This document shows, piece after piece, positions 53,082-62,625 of a DNA stretch of 64,000 nucleotides. This DNA is from Robertmurraya korlensis (GTDB lineage Bacteria > Bacillota > Bacilli > Bacillales > Cytobacillaceae): the NCBI RefSeq assembly GCF_023715225.1, contig NZ_JAMBNS010000003.1, positions 186,001 to 250,000 of the forward strand. The letters are read 5' to 3'. The notes under the pieces were generated by a model that ran no database searches, had not been told where the DNA came from, and saw only the letters and a list, made by a program, of their open reading frames with translations. The position numbers were made by a program, and so were the translations under genes. Numbering within the stretch: position 1 is the stretch's first letter; each line of letters starts with the position of its first letter.

Positions 53082-54587
53082 TTATTTAATTGCTTCAAAT
53101 CGTTCAACAAAGAGGGCGAGTGTTCTTGTCATCACACCTGTCGCTCCGTCCGGTCCTAGGTCTGACGCTTTAGAGGTGGTAGCTGTCCCGGCAATATCTA
53201 AATGTACCCATGGGGTATTTTCGGCAAACTCACCGACAAACGCTCCACCCATGATCGCATGACCTTCTCGACCAGGTGAATTGTTCAGATCAGCAATCTT
53301 ACTATTTCTTACTCTTTCTTTATCCTTTTCGAAAAGAGGAAGACGCCACATAGGTTCGCAAGCTTCAGAAGAGGCTTCAAGTACTTGCTCAAATAATCCT
53401 TCATGATTCGTAATCGCACCAGTTGTATCTGTTCCAAGCGCGATAATCACTCCACCAGTAAGCGTTGCTATATCAACCAAATACTCCGCTCCGTGGAACT
53501 TCGCGTATGTAACAGCATCAGCCAATACTAATCTGCCTTCTGCATCTGTGTTTAATACTTCAATCGTTTTCCCACTCATAGACGTAATCACATCGTCTGG
53601 CTTAAAGGCTGTACCACTAATCATGTTATCAGTTGAAGGAATGACGGCAACCACATTTTGCTCAGGACGTAACTCACCGATGATTTCCATCGCTCCAAGC
53701 ACGGCAGCAGCTCCACCCATATCAGTTTTCATTCCAACAATGCCATCCTTTGGCTTGATTGAATAGCCACCCGTATCAAAGGTAATCCCCTTACCGACTA
53801 AACCAATAACATCTGTCCATTCCTCTTTCCCTTGATACTTCAGAACAATCATTTTTGGCGGCTCGGTTGATCCCTGATTGACGGCTAACATGGCGCCCAT
53901 ACCTAGCTTTAGCATGTCTTCCTTTTCAAGTATTTCTATTTCAAATTCGTATTTCTCACCTAGCTCCTTTGCGTAATTAGCCATATCGGTAGCTGTTAGC
54001 ATATTTCCAGGTAAGTTTACTAGTGTACGAGCAGAATTTGTTCCTTTACCGTATACATACCCAACGGTTAACGCAGCCTGATGGTCTTCCTTTTCTAACT
54101 GTTCACTAAAAACATGGACATTTTCAATCCTTTTTTCCGGCTCATTCGATTTTTGCTTATAACCTTTAAACTCATACGTAGCTAAAGCAAGCGCTTCTCC
54201 GACAGCATGGGCTACATCCAACGCGTCTAGTTCTTTCCCTATGAAAGAATCTAAGTGAACAGCCATTTCGACTAACCTTGCTGATTGAATTTGTTTGCAC
54301 ACCGCTCCAAATGCTTCGCGTATGGAAGCAAAGGTAGCTTGATCCTCTTTTCCAAGACCAACAATATATAAATTTCTAGCTCCAATTTTTCCAAATGTAT
54401 GTATTTTCGTTATGCTCTTCTTTTTCGCTGACAAGTCACCGCTTTTCACTAAATCGGTTAAATAGCCATCAAATTGATTATCTAGCTCTTTTAACTCACC
54501 GTCGAACTTTACTGGCTTATCAAATAATCCAACGACTAATGCGTCCAATTTCATGGATAAATTCATTTTATCATGTACGGAAAACAT
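53082..54587 (-). CDS. pepA: Leucyl (M17) aminopeptidase
   Basis: 501 residues (YuiE/PepA). The N-domain is followed by the catalytic domain with K266, D271, K278, D289 and the signature NTDAEGRL (346-353; D348, E350, R352), all metal and substrate ligands kept. It removes N-terminal residues from peptides in the cytoplasm as a hexamer. GGAGGTGACGGT gives the start. Confidence 0.96.
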   Translation of the reverse strand: MFSVHDKMNLSMKLDALVVGLFDKPVKFDGELKELDNQFDGYLTDLVKSGDLSAKKKSITKIHTFGKIGARNLYIVGLGKEDQATFASIREAFGAVCKQIQSARLVEMAVHLDSFIGKELDALDVAHAVGEALALATYEFKGYKQKSNEPEKRIENVHVFSEQLEKEDHQAALTVGYVYGKGTNSARTLVNLPGNMLTATDMANYAKELGEKYEFEIEILEKEDMLKLGMGAMLAVNQGSTEPPKMIVLKYQGKEEWTDVIGLVGKGITFDTGGYSIKPKDGIVGMKTDMGGAAAVLGAMEIIGELRPEQNVVAVIPSTDNMISGTAFKPDDVITSMSGKTIEVLNTDAEGRLVLADAVTYAKFHGAEYLVDIATLTGGVIIALGTDTTGAITNHEGLFEQVLEASSEACEPMWRLPLFEKDKERVRNSKIADLNNSPGREGHAIMGGAFVGEFAENTPWVHLDIAGTATTSKASDLGPDGATGVMTRTLALFVERFEAIK

Positions 54588-54640
54588 ACCGTCACCTCCA
54601 TCTGTTATAAAACTATTATATAAAAAATTATTTCGAATAT

Positions 54641-55024
54641 CTAATTATCTTCTTCTAAAAATAAGTAGTACTGGGGGAGTCTTGGAAGAGTCCCTACTTC
54701 TTCAAAGGGAATTCGATCCATATGTTGTGGTATAATAGTAAGACACTGGTAAATAAATGCATGGAGCTTTTCAACGTCCAAACCCCAGTACTTGGGACGA
54801 TACGAGTCTAAATATTCATAAGCCACCTTCATCATTGATCTTGCACCAACCACATTACCGTACTCGTAATGATAAATGGCTACACTCATTTGTAATAATC
54901 CTTTTAAAAAGTAATTTCCTTTATCAGTCATCCACATTTCTTCCAGTAAATCGTGACAAGTATAATAATCGCCTTCGTTAAAAGAAATAAAAAACTCATA
55001 ATATTCAGCTGGATAGTGTGACAA
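54641..55024 (-). CDS. DUF309 family protein
   Basis: 127 residues, helical, with the DUF309 pattern [21 protein letters not shown] and [15 protein letters not shown]. The family is found across bacilli; function unknown. Its start is a TTG at 55024 with GGGGGGAA about 6 nt upstream, which fits the family length; the open frame to 55120 is too long. Divergent from yuiD. Confidence 0.85.
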   Translation of the reverse strand: MSHYPAEYYEFFISFNEGDYYTCHDLLEEMWMTDKGNYFLKGLLQMSVAIYHYEYGNVVGARSMMKVAYEYLDSYRPKYWGLDVEKLHAFIYQCLTIIPQHMDRIPFEEVGTLPRLPQYYLFLEEDN

Positions 55025-55144
55025 TGACTTCCCCCCTAAATGTGCTACATTTACCACTATCTTAGCAAAGGAAAATGGGAAAATCATGTTATAACTAGAA
55101 TTTTTGTGATATTGATTCATGATGGAGAAAAGAGGTATATATTT

Positions 55145-55621
55145 ATGGAATTTTTATTTAACTTCCCATTAATCGCTTCCTTGATCGCAATCTTTTTTGC
55201 TCAGTTTGTAAAGGTTCCTATTCAGTATCTGGCTACACGAAAAATTGATTGGTCCCTGCTTACGAGTACAGGAGGAATGCCTAGCTCCCATTCTGCTGCT
55301 GTAACCGCACTGTCTACCGGCGTGGCTTTTGAAGCTGGGGTTGATTCCGCTTTATTCGCTGTAGCAGCTGTGTTTGCTATTATTACCATGTTTGATGCTA
55401 CAGGTGTACGACGACAAGCTGGAGAACAAGCGATTGTATTAAATCAACTTGTACATGACTTTCATAAATTTCTAGATGAAGCAAAAGGGTGGCCAAATAA
55501 GCCAGAACAAGAGAAACGAAAAGAGTTAAAAGAGCTACTTGGGCACAAACCAATTGAAGTATTCTTTGGAGGAATTACTGGTGTTCTCGTTGCATTCTTC
55601 CTACGGTTCATCACTACATAA
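55145..55621 (+). CDS. yuiD: YuiD, divergent PAP2-family membrane protein
   Basis: 158 residues (B. subtilis YuiD 158). Four or five membrane helices and the family motif TGGMPSSHSAAVTAL (PSxSH-type, as in PAP2/acid phosphatases) with FDATGVRRQAGEQAIVLN. Likely a membrane phosphatase; the substrate is not known. AGAGG lies 9 nt before the ATG at 55145; the longer frame to 55040 has no RBS. Confidence 0.92.
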   Translation: MEFLFNFPLIASLIAIFFAQFVKVPIQYLATRKIDWSLLTSTGGMPSSHSAAVTALSTGVAFEAGVDSALFAVAAVFAIITMFDATGVRRQAGEQAIVLNQLVHDFHKFLDEAKGWPNKPEQEKRKELKELLGHKPIEVFFGGITGVLVAFFLRFITT

Positions 55622-55669
55622 ACAAAGATAATATTTCCACTTAACTAATCAGGATAATTAGGAAAACTA

Positions 55670-55705
55670 AAAAGGCAAGTTCCTCTCATGAGAAACTCGC
55701 CTTTT
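55670..55705. terminator. Bidirectional terminator between yuiD and yuiC
   Basis: Long stem AAAAGGC..GCCTTTT extended by AGTT/AACT and CTC/GAG with symmetric mismatches. Confidence 0.85.
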
Positions 55706-55707
55706 AC

Positions 55708-56415
55708 TTATTTACTTTCTGAGCTCGTGTATTGCTGACGGAATACTTGTAATGCTTTGTCCTCATTTAAGGCACGAAGCTCTTCTTCAGTTAGCTTTCC
55801 GTCACCTTTTTCAATAACATACACTTCAATTGTTTTCTTACCCCAGTTGTTATACACATCTTCAACTGTTTCATAATAAAGGTCTACCTTATTGCCTTTA
55901 ATCGCTCCACCTTTATCGGCAACCACTCCGTATCCATATCCAGGAATAAAGAGAATGGTTCCGATTGGAAAAACATTTAAATCCGCAGCTACTGTTGAAA
56001 ATAAGTCTCTCGTTACCTTGACACCTGAATATGTAATTCCAAACTCTGGATGCCCAGGGTTCTTTCCAGTTGATTCAACTCCTGCAGTGTAGCCAGTGGC
56101 TGTTACCGTTGCTTTCGGGTATTGCCCCCAATCAAATGCTTCTTCAAGCTTTGGTGGAGCCCCGATTACTTCTTCACTTGATGAGATTAATGTTTCTTCA
56201 CTAGCTATATTATTTAAGAATTTAAATGCCAACCCAATTTGTTTTACGGTGTGATCAAAAACAGAATCCTCAGTATCCACTTCGTCACCATAATTTGTAT
56301 TTGCCAGTAGAGATTCAGCTTTTACACCAGAGATGCTTTGAAATGTTGCACCTAATGCTCCAATAAACAACACCATCAGCATGACACGCCTTATAAACAA
56401 TTTCACCATTTTCAT
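55708..56415 (-). CDS. yuiC: YuiC, secreted 3D-domain protein
   Basis: 235 residues. N-terminal signal or anchor (about 8-24, [14 protein letters not shown]). The C-terminal 3D domain has [39 protein letters not shown] and [11 protein letters not shown]; the three conserved Asp include ADKG and KVDLY. 3D proteins resemble the MltA barrel and act on peptidoglycan (stationary-phase Sps family). GGGAGGAG precedes the ATG. Confidence 0.92.
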   Translation of the reverse strand: MKMVKLFIRRVMLMVLFIGALGATFQSISGVKAESLLANTNYGDEVDTEDSVFDHTVKQIGLAFKFLNNIASEETLISSSEEVIGAPPKLEEAFDWGQYPKATVTATGYTAGVESTGKNPGHPEFGITYSGVKVTRDLFSTVAADLNVFPIGTILFIPGYGYGVVADKGGAIKGNKVDLYYETVEDVYNNWGKKTIEVYVIEKGDGKLTEEELRALNEDKALQVFRQQYTSSESK

Positions 56416-56523
56416 CTTTTTTCACTCCTCCCAAAAATAGTCATTTCCCATTTCTGAAAGAAGTATTCATATTTTAGTGAATTAATAGATTTTGGTATAT
56501 TTTAACAAGTTCACATATAAATC

Positions 56524-56549
56524 AAAAAAACCTCCACAGATGTGAAGGC
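56524..56549 (-). terminator. Terminator of yuiB
   Basis: 8-bp stem CCTTCACA/TGTGGAGG (one G-T) then seven T on the minus strand. Confidence 0.75.
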
Positions 56550-56872
56550 TAAAACATGCGGTATCCCTTATTTCTTAACATTTTTATCGTTATTCCAGCC
56601 AGTATGGCTCCTGCCATTCCGCTACTTAAAATTAGAATATCTGCAAGTGCTAGATTCATAAATCGGTTCCCCAAGTCTTGAAAAGCAGTTGCACTATTTG
56701 TAAAATACTCACTGAAGCTAACTACATCAACAATGAGGATCGAAACGATTGGATAAATGATTGCCATAATCCACGACATTCTTAGTAGCATATTTAAGAT
56801 GAATCCGATTCCAAAAAATAAAACAAAAAACAAAAGCATCGATATTGGTAGAACAAATATCGTCATTGGCAT
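56549..56872 (-). CDS. yuiB: YuiB-like membrane protein
   Basis: 107 residues with three membrane helices (VLPISMLLFFVLFFGIGFIL, IIYPIVSILIVDVV, ILILSSGMAGAILAGITI). No catalytic motif. It lies between yuiC and yuiA as in B. subtilis. GGGGG is about 10 nt before the ATG at 56872, preferred over the start at 56899. Confidence 0.82.
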   Translation of the reverse strand: MPMTIFVLPISMLLFFVLFFGIGFILNMLLRMSWIMAIIYPIVSILIVDVVSFSEYFTNSATAFQDLGNRFMNLALADILILSSGMAGAILAGITIKMLRNKGYRMF

Positions 56873-56959
56873 TTGATTGTTTCCCCCTTCACACATCAAC
56901 TTTTAGTGTACTAAAAGCAATCGTTTTTCGTCAATATAATGGCGGGAGGAAAGAAAGAC

Positions 56960-56988
56960 AAAAAAATACTCCGCATCATATACGGAGG
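56960..56988 (-). terminator. Terminator of yuiA
   Basis: 5-bp CTCCG/CGGAG stem, 9-nt loop, then TATTTTTTT on the minus strand. Confidence 0.75.
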
Positions 56989-56996
56989 AAATTTGG

Positions 56997-57128
56997 TTAT
57001 TTTGATTCTTTCTCTTTTCCAGTTCCTCCACAGCTTGGGCATGTTTCTGAGCCACCAAGTAAAAGCTGGAAGTAACCCTTTCCTGAGCAATAAAGACATT
57101 CCTTTGTTTCAACCTTCACTGCACTCAT
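56997..57128 (-). CDS. yuiA: YuiA small zinc-finger protein
   Basis: 43 residues, short enough to be easily missed. Two CxxC-type motifs, CLYCSGKGYF and CPSCGGTGKE, separated by QLLLGGSET, the DnaJ zinc-finger-like pattern (CxxCxGxG) seen in B. subtilis YuiA. GGAAAGG lies 9 nt before the ATG. It has its own terminator and lies between yuiB and the NUDIX gene. Longer frames on the same strand (56903-57112) are shadows. Confidence 0.85.
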   Translation of the reverse strand: MSAVKVETKECLYCSGKGYFQLLLGGSETCPSCGGTGKEKESK

Positions 57129-57281
57129 TTTCATCAACCTTTCCAAACGACTGAATTTTCAGATAATATATCATGAAAAAACAAAAAAGGAAAGTAAGAA
57201 AATCTTCCAAAAACAAAGATTGGAAACGCATACAAGTGTTTTTTTCTCAGTTTTTCATAGCGTTTCTAAATATTTTAATAA

Positions 57282-57782
57282 TTATAAAAACAACTTGTAT
57301 GATGTGTATCCAAACTGCTGTCCAGGATCAATACTGTCGACTTTCAATCTTTCTTCAGATGATATCGCTTCAATCATATATCTAAGCATAATCGAAGCTG
57401 TATTCTCATCAAGCAGCTGGTCTGGAAGGATAAAAGCAGCTTCATACAGCTCATTTTCTTGAATAACAATACTCTCTTCAGGCTTTGTTTGCTGTAGAAG
57501 GAACATAATCATATTGTCACTAATTTCATGCTTAATGACTCCTGTTCGTACTCCAAGCAATTGTTCAACACGGCAGGTTAATCCTGTTTCTTCTTTTACC
57601 TCTCGAATAACAGCCTCGTCTGCTGTTTCCCCTTCATCTACAAATCCCGCAGGTAGAGACCACTTCCCCTTTAGCCCACCGTACTTCTTTTTTACCACAA
57701 GCCACTCACCATGTGCATTTATAACCAAACCAGCCACTGCCAGCCAGACCTTTCCTCTTTCCGTTTTCTTCACATTCCACAC
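57282..57782 (-). CDS. NUDIX hydrolase
   Basis: 166 residues. The Nudix box is perfect: G46-x5-E52-x7-REV-K-EE-T-GL (60-68). N-terminal [20 protein letters not shown] and [10 protein letters not shown] lead into it. It hydrolyses a nucleoside diphosphate linked to another group; substrate unknown. The start is a GTG at 57782 or a GTG three codons later (57773), which has better spacing to GGGG. Confidence 0.92.
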   Translation of the reverse strand: MWNVKKTERGKVWLAVAGLVINAHGEWLVVKKKYGGLKGKWSLPAGFVDEGETADEAVIREVKEETGLTCRVEQLLGVRTGVIKHEISDNMIMFLLQQTKPEESIVIQENELYEAAFILPDQLLDENTASIMLRYMIEAISSEERLKVDSIDPGQQFGYTSYKLFL

Positions 57783-57830
57783 CCCACTTATACAATTATT
57801 ATATCACCGAAAGCATGGATTTTTTTTAAC

Positions 57831-57866
57831 AAAAAAGAACAAGCTGTTTGTTCAGCTTGTTCTTTC
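57831..57866. terminator. Terminator of yumB
   Basis: 12-bp perfect stem 57835-57846 with 57853-57864, loop 6 nt; A and T flanks. Confidence 0.88.
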
Positions 57867-57873
57867 TCATCTA

Positions 57874-59091
57874 TTATAGAACGTTGAATTTCCCTTTTTT
57901 CAGAACTAGTGAAGGTCCACCGATCATAAATAATGCACGGTTATCAACCATCTTCTTCATGAATGAAGCCGTTCCACCAGTCATCTTTTTACCAAATGCT
58001 ACTCCAATTGCATCGTCGTGTCCAAGTGAGCAAACTGTACCTTTGTTATCGAATGTAAAGTGACCTAACTCACCTTTGTCACGGATAAGAGCTACTAGGT
58101 TGCTTGCACAAAGTTCCCCTTGTTGCATGGCAATTTGAGCTGTTGGTGGGTATGGACGATTAACCTTTTCGTCAATAATTAAAGAGCAATCACCAATGAT
58201 GAATACATTGTCATGTCCAGGAACACGTAGGTCAGGTTGAACCTTTACGCGACCTCTCATTGCTTCAAAACCAGAGTTTTCAATAATTGAGCTACCGCGA
58301 ACTCCAGCTGCCCAAACCACTGTCGCAGCCTTAATTTCTTCTACTTCGTCTTCGCCTTTACCAACAACAATTCCATTTTCAGTTGCTTCTTTAATAGCCG
58401 TACCGATCATGAATGTTACACCTTTACGCTCTAATTGTGCTGTTGCGTAGCTTACTAGCTCTGGATCAAATCCTGGTAGCACCATTGGAGCTGCCTCTAC
58501 ACAAATTAGTTTCACTTTACCGAAATCAATATCGTACTCGCGGCAAAGCTCAGGAATACGGTTTGTTAATTCCCCTAAGAATTCAATACCTGTAAATCCT
58601 GCACCACCAACAACGATTGCTAATCTCTCATCTTTCTTTTCTTCTTCCATATTGTACGTTGCGAATTGATATTCAATATGTTCACGAAGTTGACGTGCTG
58701 CATTGATGTTAGCAATTGCAAATGCATGCTCTTTCAAACCTTTAATTCCGAACGTTTCTGGCTCTGCACCTAGTGATACTACAAGGTAATCGTACTCAAC
58801 TTCACCTTTATCAAGTACCACTTTCTTTTCTTCATGGTTGATTGAAAGAACCGTTCCTTTGATGAACTCCACTTTGTTTGTGTCAATAACATCTGTTACA
58901 TTGTAACGTACACGGTCATGGTGTAATGTACCCGCTGACGCTTCATGTAACCATGTTGTTTCATAGTGGTAATCATTTTTGTTAATAAGGACGATATCTG
59001 CTTCATTAACACCGACTTGCTTTTGTAATCTTGTTACTGTCATTAATCCACCGTATCCGGCACCTAATACTACAATTTTTGGTTTTCTCAA
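57874..59091 (-). CDS. yumB: YumB, type II NADH dehydrogenase-like flavoprotein
   Basis: 405 residues (YumB 406). FAD site [23 protein letters not shown] site [18 protein letters not shown], then VIWAAGV-like [11 protein letters not shown] and the second FAD motif [11 protein letters not shown]; the C-terminal helix is amphipathic for membrane attachment. It passes electrons from NADH to menaquinone. TTG at 59091 is chosen, 11 nt after AAGGTGG, and gives the expected length. A Rex-like operator lies upstream. Confidence 0.92.
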   Translation of the reverse strand: MRKPKIVVLGAGYGGLMTVTRLQKQVGVNEADIVLINKNDYHYETTWLHEASAGTLHHDRVRYNVTDVIDTNKVEFIKGTVLSINHEEKKVVLDKGEVEYDYLVVSLGAEPETFGIKGLKEHAFAIANINAARQLREHIEYQFATYNMEEEKKDERLAIVVGGAGFTGIEFLGELTNRIPELCREYDIDFGKVKLICVEAAPMVLPGFDPELVSYATAQLERKGVTFMIGTAIKEATENGIVVGKGEDEVEEIKAATVVWAAGVRGSSIIENSGFEAMRGRVKVQPDLRVPGHDNVFIIGDCSLIIDEKVNRPYPPTAQIAMQQGELCASNLVALIRDKGELGHFTFDNKGTVCSLGHDDAIGVAFGKKMTGGTASFMKKMVDNRALFMIGGPSLVLKKGKFNVL

Positions 59092-59185
59092 GACGTTCAA
59101 ACCCACCTTTTTTTATATATAGTTTTTGTGTTTTTTTTATCTTCCGCTTCTATAAAGGAATTTATTTTATAATAACAACGAAAAG

Positions 59186-59206
59186 TTTGTGATGTTTTTC
59201 ACGAAA
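59186..59206. promoter_or_regulatory. Candidate Rex operator upstream of yumB
   Basis: TTGTGA, 6 bp, TCACGA (59187-59204) extended by T/A on both sides. It is close to the Rex consensus TTGTGAAWWWWTTCACAA, with the right 18-bp length. It is about 100 nt upstream of the NADH dehydrogenase start, inside the 374-nt gap between divergent yumB and yumC. The rest of the gap is AT-rich with no gene. Confidence 0.55.
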
Positions 59207-59465
59207 GAAGACAAGAAAATGTTGAAAAAAAGACACAAAAAGTTAACAATATGTCTACATATCATCATATTCCTTTTCATTCACTTTTTCAAGCAGAAAA
59301 TCTACCAAAAATCGATCACATAAATGGTAAACTTTTCTGACAATCCTCTTGCTATTAGTGACTTATTCAGAGGGAGTTTCATTATTTAGTCATAACTCCG
59401 GGCTATTTTTAATACTTTTGGTAGTATGAAATGATAAATCCTACACATAGTTAGGGGGATATAGA

Positions 59466-60464
59466 ATGAAAGAGGACCAGACAGTTTACGACATTACCAT
59501 TATTGGCGGAGGACCTACTGGACTATTTACTGCCTTCTATGGGGGAATGAGACAAGCTACTGTTAAATTGATTGAAAGCTTGCCACAGTTAGGTGGGCAA
59601 TTGTCCGCTTTATACCCTGAAAAATATATATATGATGTTGCTGGATTCCCTAAAGTCCGAGCTCAACAGTTAGTCAATAACCTAAAGGAGCAAATGGCTA
59701 CATTTAATCAAACCATTTGCTTAGAGCAATCCGTTGAAAAAATCGAGAAACAAACAAATGGAACCTTTAAGTTAATCACGAATAAAGAAGTCCATTTTTC
59801 AAAAACAATTATCATCACTGCTGGCAATGGAGCCTTTCAGCCCCGTCGATTAGAGTTAGAAAACTCCTCCCAATACGAAGGGAAAAATCTATACTACTTT
59901 ATTGACGATCTCCGCCAATTTGCTGGTCAAAAGGTGGTGGTATTCGGCGGTGGAGATTCAGCCGTTGACTGGGCTTTAATGCTCGAACCGATTGCCGAAA
60001 AAGTAACGATTGTTCACCGTCGTGATAAGTTCCGTGCTCACGAGCACAGTGTACAAAACCTTCAACATTCCAAGGTGGAGATAAAAACTCCCTATGTCCC
60101 CGCTGATTTACTTTCGAACAGCAAAGGAGACATTGCTCAGGTCCTGCTAAAAAATGTGAATGATAAAACAGAAGAAACCGTCGAAGTCGATGCTGTAATT
60201 TGTAACTATGGATTCGTTTCATCCCTTGGTCCCATCAAAGAATGGGGACTTGAGATTTCAAAAAACTCTATTATGGTAAATTCAAAAATGGAAACGAATA
60301 TTCCCGGCATTTATGCAGCGGGCGATATCTGTACGTACGAAGGAAAGGTAAAGCTAATTGCCTGCGGCTTCGGCGAAGCACCAACAGCCGTGAACAACGC
60401 AAAAACATTTATTGATCCAAAGGCAAAAGCACAGCCGCTTCATAGCTCTTCTATGTTTAAATAA
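59466..60464 (+). CDS. yumC: YumC, ferredoxin/flavodoxin-NADP+ reductase (thioredoxin-reductase type)
   Basis: 332 residues. FAD site [23 protein letters not shown] site [18 protein letters not shown]-terminal FAD motif [25 protein letters not shown]. It lacks the CxxC of thioredoxin reductase, as expected for YumC-type ferredoxin-NADP reductases, which form dimers and reduce ferredoxin or flavodoxin. TTAGGGGGATATAGA precedes the ATG. Confidence 0.95.
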   Translation: MKEDQTVYDITIIGGGPTGLFTAFYGGMRQATVKLIESLPQLGGQLSALYPEKYIYDVAGFPKVRAQQLVNNLKEQMATFNQTICLEQSVEKIEKQTNGTFKLITNKEVHFSKTIIITAGNGAFQPRRLELENSSQYEGKNLYYFIDDLRQFAGQKVVVFGGGDSAVDWALMLEPIAEKVTIVHRRDKFRAHEHSVQNLQHSKVEIKTPYVPADLLSNSKGDIAQVLLKNVNDKTEETVEVDAVICNYGFVSSLGPIKEWGLEISKNSIMVNSKMETNIPGIYAAGDICTYEGKVKLIACGFGEAPTAVNNAKTFIDPKAKAQPLHSSSMFK

Positions 60465-60499
60465 TAAAAAAGTGCAAGGATGAACCTTGCACTTTTTTA
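60465..60499. terminator. Bidirectional terminator between yumC and yutM
   Basis: Stem AGTGCAAGG/CCTTGCACT with long A and T runs, loop 5 nt. Confidence 0.93.
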
Positions 60500-60859
60500 G
60501 CATTCTTCCGGTGTACCTTGGTTGGTTGCTGTACGGAAAGAGGAACCACACCCACATGAAGCAATGGCGTTAGGATTTTCGATGGTGAAGCCTCCACCCA
60601 TTAAGGAATGCTTATAGTCAATAACGGTTCCTACCAACGCAGGAGCACTCTCTTTATCAACTAAGAACGTAATTCCATGTTGAACAAGCTCCGTGTCGCC
60701 TTCTTCTACTTCATGAGCAAAACCAAGACCATACGATAGGCCACTACAGCCGCCACCTTTAATCGCTACGCGTAAGTACGCATTTTCCTCTTCGTTCTCT
60801 TTCATCATATCTTTTATTTGAAGTGCAGCCGCTTCTGTCACAATAATAATGTCTTTCAT
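60497..60859 (-). CDS. yutM: YutM, A-type iron-sulfur carrier (ErpA/HesB/IscA family)
   Basis: 120 residues. GGGCSGLSYGL and SCGCGSSF supply the three cluster cysteines C38, C102 and C104. It delivers Fe-S clusters to target proteins in the cytoplasm. GGGAGGAATGAATAATC gives the start. It is convergent with yumC. Confidence 0.95.
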   Translation of the reverse strand: MKDIIIVTEAAALQIKDMMKENEEENAYLRVAIKGGGCSGLSYGLGFAHEVEEGDTELVQHGITFLVDKESAPALVGTVIDYKHSLMGGGFTIENPNAIASCGCGSSFRTATNQGTPEEC

Positions 60860-61046
60860 GATTATTCATTCCTCCCTCGAACATCTTTACTTTTAGTATA
60901 TACAGCAATGTCTTTATACTCAACTGAACGGACTTAGAAAAATGGAATTGGTTTTGACAAATGGGCATTTGGTTAATTGGGCTGGGGCTGGGGAGAAATA
61001 TTGCCTTTTTGATACTTTTACCCAAGGATAGGACTACCTAAATTTC

Positions 61047-61254
61047 GGTTTAGTTCATAGATTCTACCAAATGTTGGAATCAGTATGTTGTAAAAGCCGA
61101 TTTAGTTCAGTGATTCCACTAGATACTGGAAATTGCATGTTCTAAGTGATAACTTAGTTCAACAATTCCACTAGATACTGGAAATCATAGGTTCTAAATA
61201 GCAACTTAGTTTACCTATTCCACCAGATGCTGGAAATTACATGTGCTAAATGAC
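61047..61254. repeat. Four 52-bp tandem repeats with internal inverted repeats
   Basis: Units start at 61047, 61099, 61151 and 61203, each exactly 52 bp, in the 546-nt gap between yutM and the DUF2225 gene. Each unit has (A/T)ACTTAGTT or variant at its start and an internal near-palindrome ATTCCA..TGGAAT around position 16-35. Units 2-4 are most alike; unit 1 is the most diverged. No frame stays open across all units. The rest of the gap shows no gene. Confidence 0.9.
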
Positions 61255-61405
61255 ACATTTCCCCATACAATCTACTATATTATGTAAATTTAAGACGTTA
61301 AGCCTTCTTCTTTTGAAATATAACATTTTATAGTTCTTTTATCACAAGTAATAAGGTACAATAGTATTATTAAAATCGTCGTAAAAATAAAAGGGGTGTG
61401 TGACA

Positions 61406-62098
61406 ATGACTGAACTACAGCCGCTTTATGATAAGAAATGTGAATGTATGATGTGTAAAACCAAGTTTACCACAAAGAAGCTTCGCTCACGTTTTGTAGT
61501 AGCAAAGTCCTATGACACTGACTTTGCCCCTACATATGAAAACATAGAAAATGATCCTAACCTTTATTTTGTTGCGGTATGTCCGAAATGCGGCTTTTCA
61601 TTTACAGATGACTTTGCCCCCTATTTTCCACCAGGCAGCAAGGAAATCATTGATTCTAAAATAGCCCAACAGTGGTTCCCGCGCAGCTTTGGTGAAGTAA
61701 GGTCGTATCAAGTGGCCGCAAAAACAATTAAACTTGCCGCCTATTGCGGAACTTTAAAAAAAGAAAAGCATGTATCTATTGCTGGTTTATTTATGAGACT
61801 AGCTTGGATCTACAGAGCAATGTTAGATCACGAGCAGGAGCAACGATTTATGAAGCTTGCTGTGGACGAGTATATGGAAGCTTATATCACTGATGATTAT
61901 CGTGGAACGCAAATGACCGAGCTTCGGCTTCTCTATATGATTGCGGAGCTATCAAGACGTACAGGTCAGGTCGACCAATCAGTGAGATATTTTTCAAAGG
62001 TTATCGAAAAACAAGGAAGCTTTAATGAGGCCAAAATCATTGAAATGGCAAGAGATCGTTGGCAGGAAATACGTGAAGAGCAAAAAACCAAAATATAA
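61406..62098 (+). CDS. DUF2225 family zinc-binding protein
   Basis: 230 residues. N-terminal zinc ribbon CECMMCKTKF ... CPKCGF (two CxxC), then FTDDFAPYFPPG and helical repeats resembling tetratricopeptide repeats (LFMRLAWIYRAML, AELSRRTGQVDQSVRYFSKV). DUF2225 is widespread in bacilli; function unknown. The ATG at 61406 follows AAAGGGGTGTGTGACA; the GTG at 61400 is within that RBS. Confidence 0.9.
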   Translation: MTELQPLYDKKCECMMCKTKFTTKKLRSRFVVAKSYDTDFAPTYENIENDPNLYFVAVCPKCGFSFTDDFAPYFPPGSKEIIDSKIAQQWFPRSFGEVRSYQVAAKTIKLAAYCGTLKKEKHVSIAGLFMRLAWIYRAMLDHEQEQRFMKLAVDEYMEAYITDDYRGTQMTELRLLYMIAELSRRTGQVDQSVRYFSKVIEKQGSFNEAKIIEMARDRWQEIREEQKTKI

Positions 62099-62102
62099 TA
62101 AT

Positions 62103-62132
62103 AAGGGTCTACCTATGAGGTGACCCTTTTTT
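62103..62132 (+). terminator. Terminator of the DUF2225 gene
   Basis: 7-bp stem AAGGGTC/GACCCTT then T run. Confidence 0.85.
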
Positions 62133-62137
62133 GTATG

Positions 62138-62377
62138 TTAAAACATTGGATTTTCTTCTAAATACTGATAAATATTTTCAACCAGTTCATCAGGTGTCTC
62201 CCCAGACACCACTTCTCCATTTACTAGTGCATACAGTGTTGATGCACATTTGCCGCAATAGCCAAGGCACCCATATTCAATGATATCTAGGTCATAATCC
62301 TTTTCAAGCTGTTCGAGTGCTTTTTGAGCACCACTTGCTAAATTGCTTATACAAAACTCTATAATTGGTTTTATCAT
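62138..62377 (-). CDS. yuzB: YuzB, DUF1450 small cysteine protein
   Basis: 79 residues (YuzB 78). [31 protein letters not shown] and [14 protein letters not shown] form a thioredoxin-like ferredoxin fold with four cysteines (C, C-x2-C-x2-C), as in 2Fe-2S thioredoxin-like proteins. Function unknown. AGGTGGGAGAA directs the ATG at 62377; the longer frame to 62446 lacks an RBS. Confidence 0.9.
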   Translation of the reverse strand: MIKPIIEFCISNLASGAQKALEQLEKDYDLDIIEYGCLGYCGKCASTLYALVNGEVVSGETPDELVENIYQYLEENPMF

Positions 62378-62625
62378 TTCTCCCACCTCTACTAAGTAAA
62401 TGTACCTTGTCCAACCAAAAAGTTCAAGTAGGTAGTTTCCTTCCAAAAATTTTAATTGTCAAGAAATTGTACTGAATGTGTTGTGGTTTTGTCACAATTT
62501 CGTTATACTTTTTATGGTGTTTTGAAACATATATAATATTTATCATTGTAATATGTCATCATATTGCAAACGTTTTTATAAGAGAGAATAGCAACTCAAC
62601 TGTAGAGAAAAAGGGGAAATTGATT

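Noticed and set aside
56903-57112. 69-residue ORF on the minus strand
   Set aside because: It overlaps the real yuiA gene and its terminator in another frame and has no RBS.
61047-61254. CRISPR array
   Set aside because: The whole 52-bp unit repeats without unique spacers, and no cas genes are present.
61337-61343. Another GTTCTTT heptamer upstream of the DUF2225 gene
   Set aside because: A single heptamer is expected by chance every few kilobases; no second half-site or promoter overlap.
62481-62497. Second Rex-like palindrome TTGTG-7-CACAA upstream of yutJ
   Set aside because: The spacing is one base short of the Rex site (7 instead of 8 between the half-sites), so the two half-sites would not be on the right face; chance is likely.
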